Of a stretch of 64,000 nt of DNA, positions 32,634-44,519 are shown piece after piece (within the stretch, counting starts at the first letter, position 1; the number at the start of each line of letters is the position of its first letter). The translations under genes were made by a program, and so were the position numbers. Where the stretch lies: assembly GCA_038277395.1 (NCBI GenBank), contig CM076194.1, forward strand, positions 128,717,505 to 128,781,504, given 5' to 3'. The notes under the pieces were generated by a model, which made no database searches, was not told where the DNA came from, and saw only the letters and a program-made list of their open reading frames with translations. This DNA is from Dryocosmus kuriphilus (taxonomy: Eukaryota > Arthropoda > Insecta > Hymenoptera > Cynipidae).

Positions 32634-35600
32634 TATTGCACCTTTTTAAACACACAAATCTTCTGCAATAGTTCCAACTATAAACGCGTTCATTCGTTGA
32701 AACTGCTTCATTAAAAACGTTGATTGGTGTACGGGTTGAGTTCTTTCAATATAATAAATGTAGAGTTTGGAATTAAAATGGGAAGTATGAGTCCTTTAAT
32801 CAAGCTTGCTCAACTGACACCAAATCATCATCATAGTAGAAACCAAAGTGCAGATTAAAATGTTTAGATTTAATAACTCCTTCGCCCATTGCACTATATA
32901 GTATAGTATAGTATGGTATTCTGCATATTTTGAATTGTACAATTGCTCTTCTAATTAATTGTTTACTTATCATGGACATGAACCCTTTTTTTCCCAATAA
33001 TCATATTAGTAACATTACAAATTCCAAAACGTGTTTCAGATGCTTGTAAAACGCTTAACCAGAGTCTTCTTTAGTCTATTATAAATTCTCATGGAACAAA
33101 ATGTATATAAATTCAAATAAGTTAATGCATCATACTGTCCACTCAACGCTTTTATCCTTTTCACAGCATATTATTATATTACAATATTGGCGTCATACTT
33201 GCCATGAAAAATGTTTAATCTGGATATATATTGAGAGAATATTCTTTCCTCGTGGTAAAGTAATACTAGCTTTTTAGTTTATTGATATGGCTAGTAAAAC
33301 GAAAAGTATAATAGTATAATAAGAATTAGATTAATAAAATCGCTCTGAATCATACTGAAAAGCAAAGTGCAGATTAAAATGTTTAGATTTAATAACTCTT
33401 TCAGCTGCTGCACCATATAGTATAATATAGTATAGTTTTGCATGGTATATTATTGTAGTGATCAACGAATGGATTTTCAAACATATCAGAATTCTATGTA
33501 ACTTGATACCATTGTTGATGTTAAATTTCTGGAAAGTGGGGGTAAATCCTGTTTAAACTTGCATGAAAATATGTAATATGACGTCATATCTCAAGAATTC
33601 CATGTAACCTGATACTATTGTTTGTGCAATTTCTCAGAATTTTATGTCATTTGATACACATTGGTCAAGAATGTAAGTCTAACATTGGTTAGGTTTAAAA
33701 TTTATATGCAAATAAATTGTTCAAAAATTTCATATCTGTACTTCACTCATATAACTTTATCTCTTTATTAATTCCTTAGTGTTCACCCTTTGATCTTTAC
33801 TAAAAGACGATTTTCAACAATTATTTAATAAAATTATATTGTAGTAGTTTTTCTTATGAAAATAAAGAAGTACTTTTTCTTGAAAGGAAAGACTTTAAAC
33901 TATTTCTGCATATTTTCAACTGTACAATTTGCTCTTTTAATTAACTTTTTATTTAACATGGACATGAACCCTTTTTTGACAAGAATCATATTATTAACAT
34001 TACAAAATTTCAATATATTATTGAGATACTTGTAAAACGCTTTACTAGAATCTTCTTTAGTCTTTTATAAATTCCCATGAATAAAATATATATACTTTCA
34101 AATAAGTTAATGCATCACACCATCTACTCAACGCTCTTATCTTTTTTTCACAGCATATTATATTACAATATTGGTCTCATACTTGCTATGAAAAATGTTT
34201 AATCTGGATATATATTGAGAGAATATTCTTTCATTGTGGTACAGTAATACTAGCTTTTTAGTTTATTCATATGAGGAGTAGAACGAAACAGATCAATGTA
34301 ACCCTGAAAAATTCTTGGAAATATTTTTGTAGGCTAAAATATAAGAGCATAAATTTCATCAATAACTTTAGGTCTTGGAATTTACTTAATATCGGATTTC
34401 CTGCCTGTGCATGACCTCATGTGACTTGTGCGATTGAACCCTCAGCATGCAAACATTAGACTTACGTTTTGTTAAATTACTCCTAAAGAATAAAATGCCT
34501 AATATCTATCTAGAATCCATTTATAGATAAGAGCAAAGACCGTCAAACGCACGCGCTACGTTTTACTTTGATAAGGAAAGACTTTAAATCATTTCTGCAT
34601 ATTTTGAACTGAACAATTGCTCTTCTAATTAATTTTTTATTTAGCATGGACATGAACCCTTTTTTCACAAGAATCATATTATTAACATTACAAAATTTCA
34701 ATACATTATTGAGATACTTGTAAAACGCTTTACTCGAATCTTCTTTAGTCTTTTATAATTTCCCATGAATAAAATATATATACTTTCAAATAAGTCATTC
34801 ACTCAACACTCTTTATCTTTTTTTCATACCATAACACATTAGGGAAGTAATAAATCATGTCGATTAGCTTATATATATAAAACACATTCCATAACTATAT
34901 GTTACAGAAATCGGATACTTTTAATGGCATAAATTCTTCAATAAGTCTCCCTATGTTTTATAGAACAAAGATTCCTTCGTAATCAGATCAGATTGTGACC
35001 TACTTTTAAATTTTATTTTAACACATTACGGAAGCAATAAATTATATCAATTTGTAATGCCTCATTCCATCTCTTACACGTGCGCTGTCAAATTCTTGTC
35101 ACATAATTACTATATTATATTTTCATGATGTTTTATAGAACAAAGGGTTTCTTTATAATCAAGTTAGACACGTTTAGGCAGGTTTGTAGTCTACGCGATA
35201 AACACATTCCATAATTCTTAGAAGATGACGTAATTTCTAAGAACTGGCAAATTTCGTGGAAAAATATATTAGGGAAGTAATAAATCATGTCGATTAGCTT
35301 ATATATAAACACATTCCATAATTATATGTTACAGAAATCTTATACTTTTAATGGCATAAATTCTTCAATAAATCTCCCTATGTTTTATAGAACAAACATT
35401 CCTTATTAATCTTATTAGACTCGTCACCTACTTTTAAATTTTATTTTAACGCATTACGGAAGCAATAAATTATATCAATTAGTAATGCCTCATTCCATCT
35501 CTTACACGTGCGCTGTCAAATTCTTGTCACATAATTACTATATTATATTTTCATGATATGTTTTATAGAACAAAGGTTTGCTTTATAATCAAGTTAGCCA

Positions 35601-36004
35601 CGTTTAGGCAGGTTTGTAGTCCACACGATAAACACATTCCATAATTCTTAGAAGATGGTGTAATTTCTAAGAACTGACAAATTTCTTGGAAAAATATATT
35701 AGGGAAGTAATAAATCATGTCGATTAGCTTATATATAAACACATTCCACAACTATATGCGTTACAGAAATCGGATATTTTTAATTTGACACGTGGCATAG
35801 GAGAAAGAGAGAGAGGGGTAGAGAGAGAGAGAGAGAGAGAGAGATTTTGTTTATGCAAAATTCATGTTTAACAATCGCGTATTATTAAATTACTGACGTC
35901 ACACCGGCTAGATGCTTAGCGCGGACTTGAACCGCTTTAGCTCTCGATGTCGGTAACTGTCGGTAACAGGGATCTTGGATTAGAACGCTCTTTGTACATC
36001 TACT
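32634..36004 (-). repeat. Copy B right arm
   Basis: Inverted copy of the left arm but about 430 bp longer, because it carries two 431-bp units (markers at 35078 and 35506) instead of one. It ends with a GA microsatellite (about 35800-35845) and the conserved tip. Confidence 0.88.
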
Positions 36005-36400
36005 TTCCTGCATTAACCTTATCAAAATCAAAATTTTCGGCAAAGTACCTATCACGACTCTTGCCGGAAAAGTATTAGCTGATAATGTCAATTTTTAGCG
36101 CTTCCGTAATAACTGTAGTTTGCTGTGTTATTGCCGGCGATGCTGGTGCAGATGATGCTTTGAGAGCATTAGGAGAAGCTTTCGTGTATAATTCCTGTGC
36201 ATTTCGTTGAGATTATTGAGAAGCAATACTGTCATTTTTGTGCTCGTCATTTTGTAATGTTTCGATATCATGATCGACGTGATCGATGACAGGCTGAATA
36301 AATTGATATGAAAATTAACCCTGGAAAGTGAAAAAGAAAGGTTATGTTTTAAATGTGTAAATATTGCCAATTGTCATGTAATTAATAATTTCGAATAATG
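36005..36400 (-). pseudogene. hAT-like transposase, upstream fragment
   Basis: Minus-strand frame gives QTTVITEALKIDII near 36080-36120 and YFAENFDFDKVNAGKND up to the Maverick-like junction, where it joins the piece at 27861. Earlier residues (about 36200-36320) are acidic and low in conservation. A pyrimidine-rich acceptor-like TTTTTCACTTTCCAG (minus strand) lies near 36325. At least two in-frame stops are present. The N-terminal zinc finger was not found. Confidence 0.55.
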
Positions 36401-39400
36401 TACAAACCGTCATGAGGCTGATCCTTGTTACTAGTACTCTTTGAGTGTTTTTGTGAAATACTTTAGAATGTCACTCATAATTTAAGTTGGACGTATGTAA
36501 AGTAGTATAAGAAAGTACCAACCGTAGAAGCGGAAGAAGGAAAACATTGCCGAACGTAAGCAATTATGCGCATGCGAGAGTGTAGACAGAAATTGTGAGA
36601 ATGTGTGGCGTAACTGCGCCGCGAACGCCCGCAGCGCTATCTATTTTGACGAATTGAAAAGAGAGCGGGTTTGATATCTGGTTTATTTCGAGGGTTATTA
36701 AACTCGGGATAAGCACCCTCGCATTCGCGGCGTGTGTTGTAATTATTGGGTTATTACTGCTAAATTAATAATAAATATTCCTTGCGCACGCGAGTGCTCG
36801 CCACCTACACAACTATCTCTTAAATTAGGGAGATGAAAGTGAGACGAAAATGAGTTCAAGCCGCAAAATAAATCTTTTTTTTCTTTTTTTTTCTTACATT
36901 ATGTAGCCGTCAGGTAGTTCCGATCTTTGCTTACAATATAGTCTGGGGGCTCCGGGTTGGAAACAAAATTCGCATATTTTTCTTGTCAAGAGAAATGCCG
37001 ATAGATACGCGCATAAAAAATAGTGCATTATCGATGGATCATTGTGCTGCGATAACAATCCAACTGAAATTGAGAATAAATGTTCCTCACTCGTAATTTG
37101 TCATGTCGACACCTGTGAATTCAATTACACGTAAGTAGAAAAAAAAAAGGAAAAGACTAAAAGATACATGGGTTAGATAAGCATCCGTCATAAGTCTACA
37201 AAAGGTGGAGCAGTTTAGTAATAAAGTTAATGAAAATAGTCGACATTCATAGTGGCAGGTGCTCTCGGTCCATTGGTGCAGTAAAAAAAGCTCAGAGGCG
37301 ATGAAAAGGTGGTCTCCCCCGGATCCGCCGTTACTATGTAGTTATACAACGAGCCGTAAAAAGTCTGGCGCGGCGACGTGATGTTTATGGACGTCTCCGA
37401 GATATTTCTTGACTTTCTATAAAGAGGGCCTGTGCTGCTTTGATCGGAAAACGGATCTACTAGGGATCGGTATAAAAGCATAAAACGAACGAGACGAAAG
37501 AGAGAAACTCTTGCTCAACAGCAGGTGCTTAACCAATAAGCTCAGAGTGCGGAGACGAGCGGCTGCTTCGAAATCCCCTTTCCCGCCAAAATAATCCACC
37601 GTCACAGCACAATAGACAGCGACACCTCAATTTCGTACTGTATTACTCGAGCCTCAGGGCGCCGTAAATTGGTCCACTAGGAATATGACTAGGAGGAATG
37701 AAAATGGGCAGGTCCCCCACTTTAGTGGTTTAGGTAGTCCCTACTAACTTTTTATCGTATCTCGCAAAAGCACTCGGTCTCGTTTTCTCTTTTTTTTTTT
37801 TGCTCTCTTTCAGAGAATCTTTGTTTTGCGCATATTTTACTCTAGTCAAGAGGTCGCATGGCTTAAGTGTTCGGGACATAACCCATTGTGCCGGGCAATT
37901 GTATAGCATACAACTCTGCCTGAGAATGCAGGACAAGTTCCGTCTCCTTGAATTGTCGTTTAAACTTTAAATAACTCGAAGTACCTCGCGTTCCAGTTTC
38001 CCTTTCCCACCTTTTTCTTGCTTCTTTTTTTTCTCCCATTAGTCGCGCCCCACCTTGTACTTGTCCAAAAGCGGCAATTATTTTTTGAGGGTTTGTTCTT
38101 CGACCGTTGAAGCCAAGCTGTTGTTGGATTATGTTTCAGTGGCGCGACAAGCGCTAAAAAAATGTTGGAAGGTGGAGACACAACTCCTGAGAATCAAACA
38201 GAAATTACTCACATAATTTATTTAAAATTAGCGAAATTACGTCTAAAACGTTCAGTTTAGGTAAAAAACAAGATTACATACTTTCAAATATTAAATATTG
38301 GGTTTAAAAAATTGTGTTATATGCGATACTTTAATATAATATTTTAAACATTGCAAACATCATAAGTCACAAAGGAAACATTTAAATAAGTATAGAATGT
38401 CAAAAAAACGGCCTGTTCGTTGGACTAAAATGTAGACCTGAATTGAAAAATTTGAAAATCTTACAAATCTGACACTTTCCAATAAATTTTGTTACGAATG
38501 TCGTTAAACGATTCCCGGTAAAATTTTGTGTATGACAATATATATACAATTTTTCTATTAAAAAAGTTTTAATAATGTAAGATACGGTAAAGTACGCGTC
38601 GATTGGTATGATCAGAAGAAAAGGATTGAAAAAATGGTTGATTTACACTTTCAAACGAAAAAAACTGTTATTGTTAGGCATATCAATTAAAATTGACGCT
38701 TTAGGTGATTTCATCTGACGAAAAATAATAAAAAGCTTAATATTATTACTTTTAAAATTGATGGTATAACTTTAAGTTTATTGTCTGCTGCAGCAGACAA
38801 TTACTTTCAGCTTTGGCATGAATAATTATTGAAGTATATTCGAATAACAGTTGCGCGTATGTATGTTACAGTTTCATAAGTACACATTAAGTAGCTCTGC
38901 ATGGGAAAAAATAGTCACTTGAATTTTAAATGACTATTCTATGACTCTCGGATAGAGAGGGAAGTTTCGAGAAGTTTCCAGCGACTTTCACTGAATAGTA
39001 TAGAAGAAAGTCCCTTAATTTTTAAAAATAGTCACTGAAAACACAAGTAATCCAATTCTCATAAAAAAGTATTTTAAAAATCAAGCGATCCTTTCAGAGA
39101 AATAATAGACATTACTCTAGATTTTAAGTTACAGTTAAATCGAAGAATTATGAATTCGGGCTTATTTCAATTCCGCAGACAGTCACTGGAAATTCGAAGT
39201 GCGCAGTGAACATTTTTCGTAGCACCGCGCACGCCGCCTTTCGCCCGTCACTCGCGTCTCTGCCGTTGCTAGTGCTTATTGAGAGCCATCTTGTGATCAC
39301 TTATTATGATGTGAAGTTATGCTGCATTATGAATCTCAATATTTACGGTGAAGGGCATGTCATAATATGGGATTGAATGAGATCGTTTTGAAATTCTTTA

Positions 39401-39685
39401 AAATGGCTTTGGTTTCAACTGAACATTTTAGAAATATATATCAGAATAAAACAATGAGATTACGAGGTTACAAAAGTTTTAAAAAACTATTTTTAACATT
39501 TTTTTGTCATTTAAAAAAATTATTATGCCTGTTTAAAGCAAGATATTTAATGAAAAGGAATTGAAGATTCCAAGGGTCCCCAAAATTTCTCTCGCCGACC
39601 CCGTAACGCTGCCTCAAAGCACTTGGTTTTGTTTTTGTCAGGAAAGTCCAATCCGTAGTTAGTTCATATGGTTAATGCGTGCGGT
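36401..39685. other. Unrecognised region, no supported gene
   Basis: Mixed composition, more GC-rich at 36530-36800 and 37230-38150. Several minus-strand open frames of 60-85 codons (for example 37227-37481, 37730-37936) have no family resemblance I can name. TAGTCACT-type repeats occur near 38913-39060. This may include host intergenic or promoter sequence. Confidence 0.4.
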
Positions 39686-40039
39686 ATATAGTTACGTTAA
39701 AAAAAAAAATGGTATGGTTTCTGAGCCTCGAAAGATTATAACCGCACAACCGGCTTTCGCTAACAGCGCATTGCCTAAGTTGTGTTTCTTAGAATAGAGA
39801 GTATCTTCAGGGTGGGGTGTTCAGTCTCACGCCGTCCCAAGATCATCGTGGCGATCCGAGTGCAGGCCTTACCGGTAATAACACGGGAGTGCATCTCTTC
39901 TCGAGCCACGATGGAGCACGGCGCGGCGCCGGCCTTTCGTGTTCGAAGTGCGGAGAGCGGGACTCGAACCCGGGACTTTCCGGGTGAGAGTCGGGCGCTC
40001 TACCGACTGAGCCACGCACGTGCTCATATAGTTACGTTA
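39686..40039. repeat. 14-bp target duplication around the SINE
   Basis: ATATAGTTACGTTA occurs at 39686-39699 and 40026-40039, exactly bracketing the element. Confidence 0.93.
39700..40025 (-). mobile_element. tRNA-derived SINE, 326 bp, full length
   Basis: On the minus strand the 5' end is a tRNA-like head with an A box TGGCTCAGTCGG (40003-40014) and a B box GGTTCGAGTCC (39960-39970), the internal RNA polymerase III promoter. The D arm GCTC/GAGC pairs and the anticodon position reads CTC, hinting at tRNA-Glu ancestry. Acceptor and anticodon stems do not pair well, so it is not a working tRNA. A GC-rich body follows, then a unique tail and an oligo-T end (A run on the plus strand, 39700-39709). 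The perfect target duplication indicates L1/RTE-like retroposition and recent insertion. Confidence 0.88.
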
Positions 40040-42589
40040 TATATAGTATATATATATAGTCACGTAGAATTCCAAGTCCCGGGTTTTGAATTTTCAGTCA
40101 CTGTCATTTAGATTTTGAAGCTTCTCAAAGAATATAAGGCCCCTTGCTGTTGCGAATTTTTTTAGACTTGCTTTCATACCCAAGATTATTATGTATACAA
40201 AGTCACTGGCTTTTTAAGTGATTGCTTTCTTCGTGTGTGAATTATAAATTATTTATGATAAATAAATGAAATAGGTAATGCATTAAACAATAAATAGTAT
40301 TATTTTGAAGTTCCCTGCAGAAATCACCAGACATGAGGCTAGCTCCGCATGAAGCGCCAAATCTGGCCTGGGCCAGGCTTGGCATCCAGAATTAGACACC
40401 AGTCCCAGGCCAGACTAGGCCTAGCTTGAACTCTTTGTGTTACTGGACATTTGCGTCGGGTGTGAAAGTTTTTTCATGTCTCGAACCCGAGATTAAACCT
40501 GATGCAAAATCCTACGATTAAATTGTCAAGGAGGTAGAAGAAATGAAAGAAATTAAATTTTGAAAAAATCAAAATTTAAAATCTTTAACATCCAGTATTC
40601 AAATATAATTTATAAATTCTTAGAAATTCAAAAAAATCTCTTTAAAAAACAAAAACCTACCGATCAAATTTGGACCACATAACCTTAAATGTTTTTAATC
40701 AAAAATTAAAAAGAAAAAAAGGGAAAAAGAAGGCAACCTCCAAAACCCGTTCTCCTTCTTTTTTTCCCTCTACTGTCAAGGAGGTAAGAGGAGGTAAATA
40801 TAATATTTTCTTTTGGTTATATCTGAAGGTCAGCTGATATTTCTAACTGAAATTCAGGTTCTTGTATTACTGTGTATAAGTATAATTATTTTATCTGACT
40901 TCCATGACGGTAAGAATCTTGATCTTGATACTTAATGATCATTTTACGGAATGATAAAATTTTGTTTGCGTTTGATTATGCGAAGTGGAACCAGATAGTT
41001 GCTACAAACTACAGACAATGTTATAGTCAAAGGAAACGGTTGGTCGATTCCATGGTAAAACGTGAGGATCGAGTATGCCGTCCTCGATTTTCACGGCTCG
41101 TTAGTCGCGCTTTCAGATCGTGGTTCTCCCTCGTCCATGAAGTAAAGTCTAGCCTAGCGAATATATAGACTACGCTAGAGTGCGTTGCACGCATTACATT
41201 TCGTTTCATGCTACGCATTCCAACGCAGAAGAAAATCTATTAATGTTCACAGGATACGGGAAAAAACGTTTGACGCTACTTTTCGGCAGTAAAGCGGTTT
41301 CCCACCCAGTATATCAGCTACAGAGGTCCTGTGTTAAAATTGTGACAGCATAGCTTTTTATGCAGAGCGTATAGAAACTTCGGTAAAATCATACTAGATT
41401 TTCTGAAAATCTCGCAGGATTTGCAGTAAACATTACAGTAAAACGCATGCTGTCGCACCACTATGTAAAATTAACAGTCTTTTTCCTCCATGAATAAGCG
41501 TTAAAATGTGGTTTTAACTTAACACAAATTCGTAGCAATGAAATTTGAAAGGTCAGATAACTTTTTTTATGAGCTTGTGAATTTGAAATACGAACAAGTT
41601 AGAGATGAACTGCAAGTTGAAGTTGAAACTGTAATTGACCCACGTACTTACTCCACTTGAAATTAAACGCGTTTCTTGCTTCGCTCAGAGAAACTCTTTC
41701 GTCTTTATACCGTGATAATTACCCCGAAGCGTTTCGTTAACTTTTCGTGAAAATGTATCCAAGAGGCGAAAAAAGCCCCTCGAGCTCTGTACACTTGGAA
41801 TGGCATTAATTGGCACTGGGGTTGGCAGTTTGTCGTGTTGCCTTGCCTAAGCGATTTCTCACTTTCCTTTTCTTTCCGGTAATGTGCTTACTCAGGTAGG
41901 TAATTTAAACGTGTGTTCACGTCTTTCACAGGTTCCTAGGCATTACTCAAATTACTCGCACACCCTGCCAACCTTTAGTACCAGTAACAAGTATCTTACA
42001 TTCCATCAATCACATTAAACAGAAAAATACTTTATTCATTAGCCTCAGCATTATTTAACCTTTTTTTTAGCTATAAAACGTTCCTCATAATTAAATAATG
42101 CAATTTGTTAAACTGCTAGGTAGAATGAAGACAGTTATGCAATTTCAATCAGGATTGTATAGGGTAATTAGATTTATTTATTGTAGATGAAGAAAGGTAT
42201 GGTTCAAAACTACGAAGAGACTCTTATCTAGAAGTTTAGTTGTAACCATAAATAATGGTTTCATGTAGTCATATTTTTGTCCTTGTAACTAAGGAAGTAT
42301 GGTCGCCATTATTAATGTACAGTTATAAATTTCTTGTACAGTAGCTTGTGCAAGAACAGATATTAACACTATTGTAGAGAATTTACAGCGAAGCTTGATA
42401 AAGTTGCATTACCTTTACACGAGCGATAAGTCCCATAAAGAATAATTTCGATAAAAGCGGTTTTTGTGGAAAGAGCCAAGTAAATAAAGCACTCGATAAG
42501 AGAGGTCGTTTTATGATGAACCAGAACAGCAACCTAGACTCTGAACTAAACACATCAAAGTGGTCGGCTATTTACTCATCTACCTAAGG
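40040..42589. other. Unrecognised region
   Basis: No supported gene. A GC-rich, partly self-complementary patch built on GGCCTGGGCCAGG and CCAGGCCAGACTAGGCC lies at 40360-40435. TGTCAAGGAGGTA occurs at about 40527 and 40773 as a direct repeat. A 77-codon plus-strand frame (40935-41168) and its minus-strand shadow are not convincing. Confidence 0.4.
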
Positions 42590-43975
42590 TCTGTTAAGTT
42601 GGCAGAACCACTTTGTCAAATTAAAGTTTTAAACATGTCAATAATTAGGACTTAATTAGGACTAATTTTGTACCACATTCACAAATTTTGTACTTTTTGA
42701 TTTTTCAAAAAAAGCATGACACCGCTGAGTTAACGTTAAGCTGGCATGACCACATCAAGAAATGGATGAACAAATAATATAATCCCATTTGTCAATGCGT
42801 GAATAATTAGGACTTAATTAGTACTTTTAAACTACCCTATAGCGAAATTAATTGCCCTTTAATTTTAAAAAAAAAATGACCAGTACCGCTGAGTTAACGT
42901 TAAGCTGGCATGACCACATCGAGAAATGGATGAACAAATAATACTATCACAATTGTCAATGAGTGATTAATTAGGACTTAATTAGTACTTTTAAACTACC
43001 CTATTCGCAAATTGATTCCCTTTAATTTTTTCAAAAAAGGACTACTACCGCTGACTTTAAGTTAAGATAGAATGGTTTTATCCCGAAATATATGAACAAA
43101 ATATAATGCCATCACATTTGTCAATGCGTGAATAATTAGGACTTAATTAGTACTTTCAAAGTACCCTATAGCGAAATTAATTACCCTTTAATTTTTAAAA
43201 AAAATGACCAGTACCGCTGAGTTAACGTTAAGCTGGCATGACCACATCGAGAAATGGATGAACAAATAATGCTATCACAATTGTCAATGCGTGATTAATT
43301 AGGACTTAATTAGTACTTTCAAACTACCCTATAGCGAAATTAATTGCCCTTTAATTTAAAAAAAAATGACCAGTACCGCTGAGTTAACGTTAAGCTGGCA
43401 TGACCACATCGAGAAATGGATGAACAAATAATGCTATCACATTTGTCAATGCGTGATTAATTAGGACTTAATTAGTACTTTTAAACTACCCTATAGCAAA
43501 ATTAATTGCTCTTTAATTTTTTTTTTAAAAAAATGACCAGTACCGCTGAGTTAACGTTAAGCTGGCATGACCACATCGAGAAATGGATGAACAAATAATG
43601 CTATCACATTTGTCAATGCGTGATTAATTAGGACTTAATTAGTACTTTTAAACTACCCTATAGCAAAATTAATTGCTCTTTAATTTTTTTAAAAAATGAC
43701 CAGTACCGCTGAGTTAACGTTAAGCTGGCATGACCACGTCGAGAAATGGATGAACAAATAATGCTATCACAATTGTCAATGCGTGATTAATTAGGACTTA
43801 ATTAGTACTTTTAAACTACCCTATTCGCAAATTGATTCCCTTTAATTTTTTCAAAAAAGGACTACTACCGCTGACTTTAAGTTAAGATAGAATGGTTTTA
43901 TGCAGAAATATATGAACAAATAATGTCATCACATTTGTCAATGCGTGATTAATTAGGACTTAATTAGAGCTCTTA
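42590..43975. repeat. 163-bp satellite array, nine units
   Basis: The marker GGACTTAATTAG starts at 42648, 42810, 42974, 43139, 43302, 43464, 43631, 43794 and 43956, giving steps of 162-167 bp. Most units carry ACCGCTGAGTTAACGTTAAG. Two (near 43050 and 43870) carry the variant ACCGCTGACTTTAAGTTAAG plus TAGAATGGTTTTAT. Each unit has a near-palindrome TTAGGACTTAATTAG and a poly-A/T stretch of variable length. Confidence 0.93.
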
Positions 43976-44519
43976 AAAAAATTAAACAGATTTTTTTCAA
44001 AAAACTACCTCAATCACCTCAATCAGCTTTTTCAAAGTTTAAATGCACAAATACAGGCATCACAGTATCTATTGTCTATTTCGTGTAAGATTTCGCGCTA
44101 AATGTTTATTGCAGAAAACATGTTGCCACTCGGTTCTTTTCGAATTTGCTTTGCAAGAAGTTGTAGGGGAAGGTTCAAGGTTTATGTTTTCATTGTAAAC
44201 TGAACAAGAAAGTTTTTTTTTAATACGTATACACGGCTTCAAAAAACGAAAAAATCGCATTTTTTAAATTTTAAGAATTTTTTACTCGAGAAGAAAATTC
44301 CTAATGTTTAAAAAATCGTGATTTTTAGCAATTTCAATCCCTCATTACTCAATAACCATAATTTTTTTTTTAACTTTATAAAGCTCAAAATACTCATTTA
44401 ACTTTATTCTTTAAAAAGAAAAAAAGATTCATCAATATATTTTATTCCGTGGTCATAAAAAAGTGAACGAACTGACGAGCGTTTTCTCCCTGAGCTAAGC
44501 CACTTTCCGTATATGCTAT
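43976..44519. other. No gene recognised
   Basis: AT-rich spacer between the satellite and the Maverick-like end. A 63-codon minus-strand frame at 44069-44260 has no recognisable family. Confidence 0.4.

Larger units (their letters stand above)
27862..36004. mobile_element. Maverick/Polinton-like non-coding inverted-repeat element, copy B, 8.14 kb
   Basis: Begins AGTAGATGTACAAGG and ends with its inverse, TTTGTACATCTACT. The 6-bp direct repeat TTCCTG flanks it (27856-27861 and 36005-36010). The arms are 27862-30803 and 32634-36004, inverted copies differing mainly by number of 431-bp units. The loop is 1.8 kb. AG/CT ends, 6-bp duplication and long terminal repeats fit Maverick/Polinton. Copy A, of the same family, adjoins a polymerase B remnant. 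No polymerase, integrase or capsid frame is seen here, so this would be a non-autonomous derivative. Keeping one TTCCTG rejoins the hAT-like gene in a sensible frame. Confidence 0.82.

Noticed and set aside
37227..38181. Cluster of 60-85 codon minus-strand frames as host exons
   Set aside because: No recognised motif and no consistent splice sites; GC-richer composition alone is not enough.
39955..40025. A working tRNA gene (Glu, CTC)
   Set aside because: A and B boxes are present but acceptor and anticodon stems do not pair. It is the head of a SINE with a target duplication.
39782..40111. 109-codon plus-strand open frame
   Set aside because: It lies antisense over the SINE and its flank and contains the reversed tRNA-like head.
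42590..43975. CRISPR array
   Set aside because: Units are contiguous 163-bp repeats without unique spacers, and the DNA is eukaryotic. The same applies to the 42-bp array at 58101.
9908..44519. The whole interval as one huge transposon bounded by copies A and D
   Set aside because: The A and D ends face outward from their own elements, so the interval lies outside both.
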